Source of the DNA: Venturia oleaginea
Lineage: Eukaryota; Ascomycota; Dothideomycetes; Venturiales; Venturiaceae
Direction of reading: 5' to 3'
DNA length: 64,000 bases
Assembly: GCA_013176395.1 (NCBI GenBank)
Contig: JABMLP010000001.1
Location: 930,001 to 994,000 of the forward strand
Below, piece by piece: positions 31,858 through 42,564 of this stretch. Within the stretch, counting starts at the first letter, position 1; each line of letters begins with the position of its first letter. The notes under the pieces are model-generated. The model made no database searches. It saw only the letters and a program-made list of their open reading frames with translations, and was not told the origin of the DNA. A program made the position numbers and the translations under genes.

Positions 31858-33025
31858 ATGAACCAGATATTCGCATTGAGGACGGGCGATGAGCCCAACC
31901 CTATCGACAAGACAGGTCTCTGCCTGCTGTCGCTCGACGGCGGCGGCGTACGAGGCCTCTCTACTCTGTACATTCTCAAAGGCCTGATGCAACGGCTGAA
32001 CCATGAACGCCAGAAGGATGGACTGCTGACAGTCAAACCATGCGATGTATTCGATCTCATCGGCGGGACGGGCACGGGCGGGTAAGCTTTTGTTTCCAGC
32101 ACAAAGACAGCCTGCTAAATTGAGCCAGCCTTATTGCAATCATGCTAGGCCGCCTGGAGATGACGGCGGAGGCGTGCATTGCTGCATACGAAGAGTTGAT
32201 GAAGTCGGTATTCGAAGCCAAGTCGAGCTGGCTGCCGGTCGGCTGGTCAGGCAAGACGAAAGCGCAGTTCGATTCGGATAAGCTTAGGAAGGCGATCGAG
32301 AAGGTGGTGACGGATAGTGGTGCCTCAACTGGGGATCTGTTCGACGACGGCAAAGAACGCGGCTGCCGGGTGTAAGTAACGGCGTGCAATATAGTATTCT
32401 CTTACTCACGAAGGCTAGCTTTGTTTGCGCCACTGCGTACGAAACCTCAGGCATTACACGTCTTCGAAGCTACTCTCTCCCCAACAAGCTCAAGATCTCA
32501 GCAACGATTTGCGAAGCTGCATTGGCAACATCGGCAGCGACAGGCTTCTTCGACCCCGTATACGTCGGAGCGCGGAAGTTTGAGGATGGAGCGCTTGGAG
32601 CGAACAACCCGGCAGAGGAAGTGGAAGAGGAGGCAGCCAACATCTGGTGCTCGGACAGTCGCGAGCTGCAGCGGCTTGTTAAATGCTTCGTCTCCATCGG
32701 CACCGGAAACCCGGGCAAGAAGGCTATTGAGGATAGTATGCTGAAGTTCCTGACGAAGACGCTTGTAGATCTGGTGACGGAGACGGAGAGGACCGAAAGA
32801 AGGATAATAGCGCGGTGGGCGCGTCTGCTCGCCGAGAATCGATACTTTCGGCTCAATGTCGAGCAGGGCTTACAGGAGGTTGGGTTGGCAGAGTACAAGG
32901 AACAAGGCAGGATTGAAGCGGCGACAGAGGAGTATTTGGATCACACGCAGCAGGATGCGCGTGTGAAAGAGTGTGTTCTAAACCTCAGTGAGAAGCAAAG
33001 TGTGTATTTAGAAGACTTTTCATAG
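31858..33025 (+). CDS. Patatin-like phospholipase-fold protein lacking the catalytic serine
   Basis: A 357-aa protein from exons 31858-32081, 32129-32371 and 32419-33025; both introns are 47 nt with GTAAG donors. Patatin family features: LLSLDGGGVRGLSTLYIL (oxyanion-hole GGGxRG, about residues 23-40), then DLIGGTGTGG|LIAIMLGRL where the nucleophile elbow should read GTSTG. The Ser codon is GGC (Gly), spanning the first splice. The catalytic-dyad motif is kept (FEDGALGANNP, about residue 230). Active members hydrolyse phospholipids; this copy is predicted inactive, perhaps a pseudoenzyme. It sits directly upstream of an NB-ARC/TPR gene on the same strand (100 bp apart). In many fungi these domains form one protein, but here several stop codons follow residue 357. 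The Ser-to-Gly change needs only AGC to GGC, so a sequence error must be ruled out. Confidence 0.82.
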
Positions 33026-33124
33026 TAATCTGGTATATTATGTTAACGGTCGCTAGATTCTACTGACACTATCTTTGAGGCCATCGTGAAGGCGAGTATT
33101 TTATTATTTCCAAAGTATAGTGCG

Positions 33125-35517
33125 ATGCTTACAAGAATACAGGAGCACACTGTCCGTATGATCCAGCTCCAGTCGAGTAAGCTCCCTTCTGCGTCTCTTT
33201 GGGAGCGGCAACCACTGACTCGCGGACAGGATCGCCGGTATTCTGCAACATACCTTTTGAGCGGAACTCGCGGTTCGTTGGCCGTGACGAACAGCTCGAA
33301 CAGCTGCAAAACGAACTCTTCAATAGCAGCAAAAGCAGGAAGATTGCTATTACCGGTCTTGGCGGTATAGGCAAGACACAGATAGCACTCCAGTTTGCTT
33401 ACCAAATCCGAGACGAAGCACCGGACTGCTCTATTTTCTGGATTCCCGCGATCAGTAGGGAAGGCTTGGAACAGACGTATACGGACATTGTGCAGGAGCT
33501 CCAGCTTCCAGGATGGGAAGACAAAGGAGCCGACAGCAAAGCGCTTCTGCAACGCCATCTTAGCCAGAAGAGTGCCGGTCGGTGGTTGCTCATCTTTGAT
33601 AACGCCGACGACATAGACATGTGGCTAGGCAAAGATGGGCAGCAGAAAGGCCTGGTTAACTGGTTGCCGAGGAGCGACGAAGGACGTATCCTTTTCACAA
33701 ACCGCGACAGGAAAACCGCAGTAAAGCTCGCGCATCAGGACGTCATTTCCGTGGCGGATGCAGACGAAGAGATGGCGATACAGTTACTACGCGGCTATCT
33801 TGGCCGACAAGAGCTTATGGAGAACGTGCAGGAAGCAGTGAAACTCCTCAACGAGCTTGCTTTTCTTCCCTTAGCTATTGTGCAGGCAGCTGCTTACATC
33901 AATGAGAACGAAACGACGCTGTCAAAGTACCTAGATCTACTAGCCGAGCAAGAGGAGGATGTGGTGGACTTACTCAGCGAGGACTTTGAGGACGAAGGCA
34001 GATACCGTGGAATAAAGAATCCAGTCGCGGCGACTTGGCTGATCTCGTTCGAGCAGATGCGTGGCCGCGACCCTCTGGCAGGGGATTACCTCTCTTTCAT
34101 GGCGTGCATTGAGCCGACAGATATACCACAATCGATGCTTCTAGCAGGAAAGTCTAGAAAACAAGAGACGGACGCTATCGGACTGCTTAAAGCATATTCA
34201 TTTGTAAGTGAGAAGAGCGTCAAGATGACGTTAGATATGCACCGGTTGGTACACCTTGCAACGCGGAGTTGGCTACGGAAGGGGGAACGTTTTGCAGAGT
34301 GGGTGATGAAGGCGAAGCAACAATTAAGTGAGATATTCCCTGATCACGACCACACAAACCGGAGCGTATGGAGACTCTATATGCCGCATGCGCGACGTAT
34401 TCTAGGATCCGAAGTACATCATGACGGGGGAGAGGAAGATGCTCAAAGAGAGCTTCTCTGGAAATTCGCAATGTGCTTATTTGAGGATGGAAAGTTTGAC
34501 GAGGCAGAAGATGGATTTACACAGGTGACGGAAACGAGTTTGAGGGTGCTTGGCGCAGAGCATCCAGACACGTTGACCAGCATGGCCAACCTGGCGTCGA
34601 CGTACATGAATCAAGGCCGATGGAAGGAGGCCGAAGAGCTGGAAGTGCAAGTGATGGAGACGAGTTTGAGGGTGCTTGGCGCAGAGCATCCTTCCACGCT
34701 GACCAGCATGGCCAACCTGGCGTCGACGTTTAGGAATCAAGGCCGATGGAAGGAGGCCGAGGAGCTACAGGTGCGAGTGATGGAGACGAGTTTGAGGGTG
34801 CTTGGCGCAGAGCATCCTTCCACGCTGACCAGCATGGCCAACCTGGCGTCGACGTTTTGGAATCAAGGCCGATGGAAGGAGGCCGAGGAGCTACAGGTGC
34901 GAGTGATGGAGACGAGTTTGAGGGTGCTTGGCGCAGAGCATCCTTCCACGCTGACCAGCATGGCCAACCTGGCGTCGACGTACAGGAATCAAGGCCGATG
35001 GAAGGAGGCCGAGGAGCTACAGGTGCGAGTGATGGAGACGAGTTTGAGGGTGCTTGGCGCAGAGCATCCAGACACGCTGACCAGCATGGCCAACCTGGCG
35101 TCGACGTACATGAATCAAGGCCGATGGAAGGAGGCCGAGGAGCTACAGGTGCGAGTGATGGAGACGAGAAAGAGGGTGCTTGGCGCAGAGCATCCAGACA
35201 CGCTGACCAGCATGGCCAACCTGGCGTCGACGTACATGAATCAAGGCCGATGGAAGGAGGCCGAGGAGCTACAGGTGCGAGTGATGGAGACGAGAAAGAG
35301 GGTGCTTGGTGAGGAGCATCCTTCCACGTTGACTAGCATGAACAACCTTGCCTTTACGTGGAAAGGACAAGGTCGTGGGGAAGAAGCTCTTAGGCTAATG
35401 AATGAGTGTGTTCGATTAAGAACGCACGTGCAAGGTCCTGCTCATCCTGATACACTCTCTTCAATAGGCGCCTTGGACAGTTGGAAACTGGAAAGTCTAT
35501 CATTAAATACAAATTAG
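33125..35517 (+). CDS. NLR-type protein: NB-ARC ATPase with kinesin-light-chain-like TPR repeats
   Basis: A 779-aa protein from exons 33125-33176 and 33230-35517 (53-nt intron, GTAAGC donor, CTGAC branch site, CAG acceptor). A linker FCNIPFERNSRFVGRD leads into NB-ARC: Walker A GLGGIGKTQIALQFA at about residues 60-74, Walker B RWLLIFDNADDID near 145, RILFTNRDRK (RNBS-B-like) near 185, and an LPLAIVQAAAYI motif (GLPL-like) near 240. A winged-helix-like part follows, then seven TPRs of 42 residues with LGAEHP.TLTSMANLAST cores. Fungal NLRs of this type (for example patatin/NB-ARC/TPR proteins such as Neurospora PLP-1) trigger regulated cell death on non-self recognition. The effector domain is absent from this frame and may be supplied by the patatin-like neighbour. 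The first exon start (ATG 33125) is inferred; an alternative ATG is at 33158. Confidence 0.83.
34525..35280 (+). repeat. Six tandem 126-bp TPR-coding repeats, nearly identical
   Basis: Units begin at 34525, 34651, 34777, 34903, 35029 and 35155; a degenerate seventh runs 35281-35406. Each encodes a 42-residue TPR. The units differ almost only at a few codons: residues 2-3 of each unit after MET (SL or RK), HPD versus HPS, and the pair before NQGR (YM, FR, FW or YR). Such near-identity with few variable sites is typical of repeat arrays kept similar by recombination and varied at the ligand-facing positions. Confidence 0.93.
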
Positions 35518-35651
35518 TAACTGTAGAGAGCAAATTTATTAACGAAAATGCATGGAAGGAAATCAGGTGCTATTGCTGAAGATATGATGCCTGAAATGTT
35601 CCGCGGTACGCGCGTTTACAAGCCGCTGATGTGGCTTGATATCGGTATCTA

Positions 35652-36994
35652 CAGTACTAGGGCAAAAGTTTCCGTACAATTAAGCGAAAACGCGAAATCT
35701 ACACCTCTCATTTTTTAACACATTATCTTTGCACTACCATTATGCCACCTCAACGAAAGCCATTGACTCCTATAAACCCGCAGAGGCTTCCTAATCATCG
35801 TCTTACTCCATATCAACGCGGCAAAATTGATGCGCAGCGTGAAGCCGGGCTCAGTTTAGGCGCAATTGCGGCGCTACAAAAACTACCGCGTTCCACCATC
35901 CAATACAGCCTTGAAAAGGCCCCATTACGCCAGAACGGCGAATCCCTACCTTCCAGCGGCCGGCCACGCTCGTATACAGATCGAGATGAACGATCTCTGT
36001 TACGTATTATACGTACGCAGCCTAAGTTAACGTACGAGGAGGTCAAAAGACAGGCTTGCATCGATTTTTCGAAGGATACCATCAGGAGGATATTGAAAGA
36101 GTACGGAATCGCAAATTGGAGGTCTGCAAGGCGCCCTTTCCTCACACAGGTACATGCTGACGCCAGGAAGCTCTGGGCAGAGCAGCACATCTCGTGGAAA
36201 GCTGAAGATTGGGCGAAGATTATATGGTCTGACGAGTGCTCAGTTGAGCGAGGGACCGGCAAGGCAAGAACATGGTGTTTTCGCACACCAGGACAAAAAT
36301 GGGAGACCTCAATGATTGATACCTATAAGAAGGGTAAAGGAGTGTCTATCATGATTTGGGCATGCTTCTCTGGCCAAGTAGGGCGCTCTGAATTGTACAT
36401 TCTTAAGCGTGACCTAGAGAGCAAGCGTCAAGGCTACTCTACGAACTCGTATATCAAGTTACTCGACGAAATGCTACCTACAGTATACGAACCGGGCCTT
36501 GAATTTATGCAGGATAACGCGCCTATCCACAAAGCCAAAAAGACTACAGTCTGGTTTAAGGAAAACCTCATTCCACTACAAGATGCGCCGCCCTACAGTC
36601 CTGATATGAACCCGATTGAAAACCTCTGGCGGAGGCTCAAGGAATTGGTCTACAAAGTGGAACCTATGATTGAAAACGTTACTGGCGGTGTAGACAATAT
36701 ACGAGAGGTTCTAGAAGAAGCACTTATTAAGGCCTGGCGACTTATTGAACAACATTATTTTGATGCTGTACTTGAGTCAATGCCAAGGAGGGTTGAGGCA
36801 TTACTGGCGGCAGATGGTTGGCACACAAAATACTAAATAGCTCACTGAATGGCTCATTTTGTAGCCCTGGTATTACTGTACATTATACGAGAATATGAGC
36901 GAAAATGATCACGTTGAAAGCGCGATAATGTAATTACAAGAATCACCATTTTTGGAGCGATCTCGGCTGTACGGAAACTTGTGCGACCCTACTG
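35652..36994 (+). mobile_element. Tc1/mariner element, apparently complete
   Basis: A 1343-bp element flanked by TA duplications (35650-35651 and 36995-36996). Terminal inverted repeats start CAGTACTAGGGC at the left and CAGTAGGGTCGC at the right (reverse complement), then share AAGTTTCCGTACA. It contains a single uninterrupted transposase gene. The right end abuts block B of the inverted flanking repeat. Confidence 0.88.
35742..36836 (+). CDS. Tc1/mariner transposase
   Basis: A 364-aa intact frame. The N-terminal paired-type HTH region carries LTPYQRGKIDAQREAGLSL and a second HTH (KLTYEEVKRQA...SKDTIRRILKEYGI), joined by a GRPRSYT linker (GRPR-like). The DDE catalytic domain shows IIWSDECSV (first Asp), EFMQDNAPIHKA (second Asp) and YSPDMNPIENLWRRLKE (third acidic residue). 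No premature stop or frameshift is seen. It probably moves the element by cut and paste at TA sites. Position within the element (90 bp from the left end, 158 bp from the right) is typical of an autonomous copy. Confidence 0.9.
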   Translation: MPPQRKPLTPINPQRLPNHRLTPYQRGKIDAQREAGLSLGAIAALQKLPRSTIQYSLEKAPLRQNGESLPSSGRPRSYTDRDERSLLRIIRTQPKLTYEEVKRQACIDFSKDTIRRILKEYGIANWRSARRPFLTQVHADARKLWAEQHISWKAEDWAKIIWSDECSVERGTGKARTWCFRTPGQKWETSMIDTYKKGKGVSIMIWACFSGQVGRSELYILKRDLESKRQGYSTNSYIKLLDEMLPTVYEPGLEFMQDNAPIHKAKKTTVWFKENLIPLQDAPPYSPDMNPIENLWRRLKELVYKVEPMIENVTGGVDNIREVLEEALIKAWRLIEQHYFDAVLESMPRRVEALLAADGWHTKY

Positions 36995-37314
36995 TACTTT
37001 CTCAAAGCGGTTCGCAGATATTAGGCACACCAACAACAAGTGCCTAGATCGAGGCTGTGCATTTAACATTAGTCAAGTATATATACCGTCCTACTCACGC
37101 GCTAGTACATCTATAGCCCTTTAATACCGGCTGCGGTATGAAGTTTGGCTCTACTAACTGGTTGTCTATGATAGAAAATCTCCGCAAGACCACAAAGGGC
37201 TTGATTTAGATATTTTTCTGTAAGAAACGGCTGCTCTTTAGATCGTGTATGACTTTTATAGATTTTAATTTTGTTAAAAAGTTGTTTGGCTCCATTATAC
37301 AATATCTAACCAAG

Positions 37315-38394
37315 AAGCTGTCACAGGCTATGGCCTAGATTGTGGTTCTCGGCTATGCCCTCAACCTTTGGAAACTTCTGGAAGATTCCACAACCCAACC
37401 ACCACTGATTATAAAAGCATGTATTCTAGTCGTTCTCTCTTTTCTTCAAGTTTGTAATACTCGTCAGGCCTCCAAAGTCGAAATCTGAGCCTGTACGAGG
37501 CGGAGGCTACGAACCTGTATTCATCTCGCCACATCTCAGATGTAGGGCAGTGACCAGAGCCGATCAGATCAACGCACGCTCGTGGTGGTTGCCCGTCGTC
37601 GCACTCGCGCAGCAAGAGGCCACGTCGCACCACGACCGTACCGCGAGCACACCATCGCCGAAAAGGCCCAGACACACCGGCAACAACAGGATCAATCAAA
37701 CAAACGTAAAGAACGACCTCCCACGTACCAGGCGAGCATCGAGCCGTCCTCGACCTCTATCCTCCTCCGCACGATATCGCGATAAAACCCTTCAACCCTA
37801 CACGGACAGAAAACTAGGTACGGAACTGGATTGGTCCTCCAGGGTGCCATCAACAAACAGTAGGGAAGAACTTCTAAGGCGGAAAGAAGATGATAGGAGG
37901 ATTCTTGGGTGCCCTTTCGGATAAGGGCGAGAGGCATGCGGATACAGGCGGGCGAAGGCACGGTACAGACACGGTATAAGCACGGAGGAACAGTAAAGAA
38001 GCAGATAACGAATTCAGGCTTGAATTTAGATCAAGAATAATGGGCCCATACAGAAAGTCATCGCCAGGGAAAGGCGAACAACAGTTACAGAATAACCGCT
38101 CCCACCCAGGCCCGCCTGGGTACGGTTAAAATGCAGTCACTCTACATAGAGGTGTTACGACACGGTTTTGGAGCAATCGACCTCGCTATAGTGTTGACCC
38201 GAATAGCACTCAGAGACAAGCAGAAAGGGAAGGGAGAGGCCGACTAGTCCGGTTATCAAAACTTCCCAGGAAAGAAACAGAAGGGAATTTTCCATGTCTT
38301 TGGTCTCATATGGTTTTATACCCCTTGTAAATACAGTGGATTTTGGCACAGGCACATCAGAGCCCTACATACAACAATAAATCCTGATTATTTA
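37315..38394. mobile_element. Retroelement-derived insertion in the right arm
   Basis: The sequence is absent from the equivalent place in the left arm. It begins TGTCACAGGCTATGG, has a TATAAAAGC box near 37412, and ends with GCCCTACATACAACAATAAA and CCTGATTATTT, which also ends the 356-bp insert at 46631-46986 (opposite strand). A 124-codon frame (37550-37924), rich in Arg/Ser/Pro, shows no family. It is probably a truncated retroelement; class uncertain. Confidence 0.4.
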
Positions 38395-38408
38395 CTATTC
38401 TGTAATTT

Positions 38409-38663
38409 TGTCACGGTACGACCGCGGACAAGTCCTTCCCGCCGTTGGGGTGGCCCCACGGCACGTGATCAAGGCAGAACCGGAGTTCTGCCGAGGAAAG
38501 GTTTTAAAGCCTACGTGGCTTCAACCAATTCGCAGCTTTTTGAGCTACGTCCTGTCGTTAAACCTGCCTGTTGGTTTGCCTGCCAGTTCGTATATAGCCT
38601 GTTGAATGATACCTGTTCCTGCTGCTACTCCTTCCTCCTGATACCCGAACCCGCCCCGTGACA
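38409..38663. mobile_element. Solo LTR (255 bp) with 5-bp target duplication
   Basis: Starts TGTCACGG and ends CCGTGACA (perfect 8-bp inverted ends, TG..CA) and is flanked by AATTT on both sides (38404-38408 and 38664-38668). No internal retrotransposon domain remains, so it arose by recombination between the two LTRs. The left arm at 29141-29150 preserves the related empty site. Confidence 0.9.
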
Positions 38664-38744
38664 AATTTGAGGTAGAAAGGATACACTGTGACGAATTGCG
38701 ATTGATTTTGATGGGGAAGCTTTCGCCAGCTAGGGATGGACGTT

Positions 38745-40096
38745 ATCCGTCGTTTATCGGTCACTCATTATCATGCGTTGTCACTCATGCGTTGTTAGGG
38801 CATCATTTGGCCTCGTATTTCATTTCGAACTCAATGTAAATAGGAAGGCCTCGATCGCCTCAATTGAGGCATCATGCAGTCATCAACACACTCGTTGTTC
38901 GTACATCCAACATGATGACGATACGATGGTTTTACTAAAAATGGCAGGTTTGTGTTCGGTTTTATTCGGGATGTTGATTTATGTGATCGAATGGATAGCA
39001 AGATAGCGAGAGATACACGGGGACAAAATGCCCTCACACTGTGTCCATTTCTGTCTTGAGACATGAGTTATGCAGGGGTGTAACGTGAGCTATTTAGTAA
39101 GCAACTCGAACTGTGGCTGAGCACTTATAAGCTCGCCCTAAGCTAACGCGAGCCGGCGTGATCGTGCTTAATTCAAGCCTGAACCCCTCTAATTATGCCT
39201 GATTTTATCCCTGAGCGGCATCCAGAGGGTCTGAAATTAGGTCCCAATCAGCGACTGACTGGTCCCATTTCCGGGCCCCAGTCATCCGTGGCTTAGCTCT
39301 TCGACCCCCCTGTACCGGCAATACTTTCCTTTAATCTACGGTCCTCCTCAAGACGGCTTGAATAATTCAATTCGCATATTCAGCGGGTGGTACATAACGA
39401 TCTTTGCAGATTTCACAGAGCAGAGTTTAAAAGGTTCTAAATATCTATCTTCAATTAAGTTGTAAAGGGACTTTACGCCGAAAAACTATCAGTTCACCGA
39501 GTTGTTTCCATACAGAGCCCCCTAATAGAAGTAATATTGACTAAAGGCTCCCCAAGCCTTACTGCAGGGTTAGTCTGTTCTATTCTGATCAAAGGAAATG
39601 CTGTCACTCGACAGATAAGATAGGGTCACCAGACACCAATGACTGGACGAGGATCGCAAGGGGTGACATTGAACAAAACATCATCATAAAGGAGGACCCG
39701 CAGCCGGACTGACGATGCGCCTTTCAAGCGAGTCGGGCGAGCTTGTATAGAACAGTCGATTTGTCATCTGTCGTCGTCAAAGCCACTTCCAGGGAGTGTC
39801 TCTTAGACGGACGATGTACCCCCTAAGCGAGTTGGAACCATAAATCGCAGGACGTCAAGAAGTCACAAGCTCTTAGTAACACCCAGGCGCGAGCTGGAGA
39901 TACCCGATTGGAGAATGAATCCTCTATGGGAGCATTGAGCAGGGCTGTGTGAGAAAATACTACTACGAGCGGGTCGCATCATACCCAAATCATACTTATC
40001 GGAAGGAGAAACGTCGGGATGTGGTTCCGTCAAGCGCCTCTCTGCTGCCTGAGCTGCGAAGTAAGCGGCGCATGATACTCAACAAGCATGGTATAG
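38745..40096. other. Gene-free, repeat-like region
   Basis: No family-like frame. The segment next to 40097 probably belongs to the same retrotransposon relic as the gag-like fragment there. No terminal repeats were recognised. Confidence 0.3.
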
Positions 40097-40530
40097 ATGG
40101 GTGAAGAACGCGCGGTGATGATCCCATGGCCCCAAGAGGTAATCTGGCCCGTCACACCACACGAGCATGCTACACGACTGAGCGGATACATTCAGAACGT
40201 ACTCCTCCATTTCCAACGCGAGACCCAACAAGTGCCCGCAGACCAAGTCATGAATATGATGATGGCGATGGCAGCGCTGATTGCAAAGGTCCAGAGAACC
40301 CCTGACATGTCCAGCGTCCACGACAAGATCAACACCATATATACCGAGGTGACTCAGAATGCAGCCGGAACAGCGAAAGAGTTAGCAACAATAAGAAACG
40401 AACTGGCGCTCTGGCAGCAAGTATATACAGTATACAGAATGTTCGCATTGCCCCAGCTCCAGTGCAGCGTGAGATCATCGTGAACATACGAAATCCCCAT
40501 ACAACCCAGGGCCTGCGCGCCATGTGATGA
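40097..40530 (+). pseudogene. Fragment of a LINE-type retrotransposon gag-like ORF1
   Basis: A 128-codon frame contains VHDKINTIYTEVTQNAAGTA and KELATIRNELA, an amphipathic pattern I associate with ORF1 of fungal non-LTR retrotransposons. After a frame change near 40445 the text continues APVQREIIVNIRNPHT and QGLRAM before a stop at 40526. Nothing of the endonuclease or reverse transcriptase follows, so this is a short decayed piece. Family naming is from memory of the motif and is moderately certain. Confidence 0.45.
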
Positions 40531-40712
40531 AATAAGGGCTGTGCAGGAAAGTATTCATTGAAGACTTAGAAACAGCTTGTGGAGGGAAGAAAAGATTGAA
40601 TGGCTTACTTTTCTAAGTGATGGCATAAAGCCTGACTATAAACACATAACTGTATAAACCTCTAGAATGTATGAGCTCATTGCAGATCCTCAGTGTGGAG
40701 TATCATCCTCCA

Positions 40713-41612
40713 TCAGTGAGGTAGAGCTCTGTAATTCTGATCATCATCATCCCAATACAGTCGTTGCTCATCTTGATCGATGTACCACATCTGACGTTCT
40801 TCATCGAATTGGTCTCCTGATTTACTTCCTGCCGTGGCCGCTGTGTATCCACCTTGACCTGTTGTGCCAGATCCAGTTGCCATAGTTGTGGCCGTCGTAG
40901 TTTGTGAGCCAGATCCCAGACGGTCAGGATAGTAACCAGTGGACAGGGCATGGTCGATCACAAAACTGCCATTACTTGTGGGGGTTCTGGAGTTAACACC
41001 TTCGCCAACGACAGTCAGGTTGTACAAGTCAAGCGGATCTACCCTTGACTTTTTGAAGTAGATGTGGACCTTTCTCTTGCCAAGGGGACCCTTCCTTAAT
41101 TCAGCGCCGACGTGATCGGGATCATACGAAGTTTTGCTCAAAGCAGTGTCTGTCGTAGAATCGTGCAAAACACCTCTATGAGGTGTCGATCAGTTCACTC
41201 GGTCACCTTTGAAATCACATGAATGGAAGAGCGGCCGAACTTACCTAACCAGGACGTATAGAGAACCACGCTCTGCAGCTAGATGATAGACGAAATGTTC
41301 CGTAAGAGCCTTCATAACTTCCGGTGATATATCATATTTAGCTGCGTCGTCTTTTATCCGACCGTGAGCCCCTGGACTCCATCTAATTTCTGTCGAACCT
41401 TTGAATCCCTCAAGAGCATTGAAAGGGAGGTGATCAGGGTACAGCGCAGGGATGGATCCAGCACTACTACTGCTAGATGTGTATTGATGCCATTGTGTTG
41501 TGCCCGCTATGCGACGATAGGACTGCATACTCCCCTGGCTTGCGTAATCGTAGCCCCCCTGGTTTGTAACCCGGTATTGTTGCCCATTGATGGTTGCGGT
41601 TTGTGGTGCCAT
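40713..41612 (-). CDS. Hypothetical protein, two exons (276 aa)
   Basis: Exons 41612-41245 and 41175-40713 on the minus strand, joined across a 69-nt intron (GTAAGT donor, CTGAT branch site, TAG acceptor) in phase 2. The protein has a Ser/Gln/Tyr-rich N-terminus (MAPQTATINGQQYRV), a central region with KGSTEIRWSPGAHGRIKDDA and GKRKVHIYFKKSRVD, and a C-terminal RQMWYIDQDEQRLYW motif. No signal peptide, membrane segment or known domain is recognised. The 3' end is the parent-like relative of the inverted fragments at 28600-28764, so the family has spread copies in this window. The function is unknown. Confidence 0.6.
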
Positions 41613-42296
41613 TGCTTCCGATCAGGAGGTTCGTTGGAAATATGTTGTATAGTACAAAAGGTTGATTTCTTCAAGGAAATGCAAAAGTTTGGGTAGTTCT
41701 CAGTGATGGTTCTCGATGTGGTTGCTGGTGATATCAACTGCGAGAAACCTACAACTCTTAAGTCTCTTATAGTGGTCCAAGATACAGTCCAGCACCAGCT
41801 TCACACGTAGGATTATCCATATGACGGCGGGCTTCTGCATACCATGGGTTCGCAGTCACGCTGATCGGTTTGCAGTCACGAACCGTTCGGGTCACCCGAA
41901 CGCCCATCTCGCTTGAGCGTTAGAAGCACGCCAGCTACCTGTTCATAGACATGGCTCCGCGTTATTGCCAGCGTTGAGCAACTGTGTGAGCGGGGCAGCT
42001 AGTCAAAGGCGATTAATGCCTGGTGGTCGAGGTCGTTTCTACAGAGTGGGAAAGGCCAACGCGCGGGGAGTTATGAAACCCAACATTCCAACAGTGTAGC
42101 GCGCGGCAGCAGGGCGCGGAGGAAGGGCACCGTTGCATGCCAGCTTGCTTCAGGAAATAGAAGTCAACATATCACAGCAGATTGACTGTCTTTCTGATAG
42201 GCTGATGGCGCTGGCATTGGCGTTGGCGTTGCGTTGGTATAGCCGTAGACAACAAGTAATCAAGTCACGAGGTGCGGTGACCGTGTCTGACCTTTA
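41613..42296. other. Intergenic region left of the Harbinger element
   Basis: No gene recognised. There is a short local duplication near 41845-41895 (GCAGTCACG repeated) and an alternating TGGCATTGGCGTTGGCGTTG tract near 42212-42231. It ends with the TTA target duplication of the element at 42294-42296. Confidence 0.35.
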
Positions 42297-42564
42297 GGGC
42301 TTGTTCGAAAATGATGGATTGAGCGAGATTGGTTGGGTTTTGGCGGCTAAAGTTCAATCCATCGAACCAATGTAAAGATGTTCGAGAATGATTGATTGGA
42401 TTTTCGATTAGAAACGTTGCATAAGGGCGGTGAGCAGAAATGGCCTAGATCGCTAGTTAATATGACCGAAGCTGCTTGCTACTGCGCCTCCATATTTCGT
42501 CTCAAAAACTTACCAAGTCCTTTCCCTCTACCTCATTCCAACTACAACACATCCTTAACTGACG

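Larger units (their letters stand above)
36997..38744 (-). repeat. Right inverted flanking repeat (blocks B' and A'), split by insertions
   Basis: B' (36997-37314) and A' (38395-38408 plus 38664-38744) are reverse complements of the left blocks. Between B' and A' lies about 1.1 kb absent from the left copy, and A' is split by a solo LTR. B' also carries about 44 bp (near 37110-37155) that the left copy lacks. Right and left copies differ at many positions, so this is not a recent duplication. Confidence 0.7.

Noticed and set aside
34746..35312. A 188-codon repetitive frame overlapping the TPR repeats
   Set aside because: It is a shifted reading of the 126-bp TPR repeats on the same strand; the TPR frame has clear domain content and the other has none.
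37318..37470. Full LTR starting TGTCACAGG
   Set aside because: It begins like an LTR and has a TATA box, but no matching CTGTGACA end or target duplication was found, so it is left as an undefined insertion.
41840..41960. Possible tRNA-like segment with GTTCGGGTCACCCGAAC stem
   Set aside because: The stem is present, but no acceptor stem, D-arm or anticodon arm can be fitted around it.
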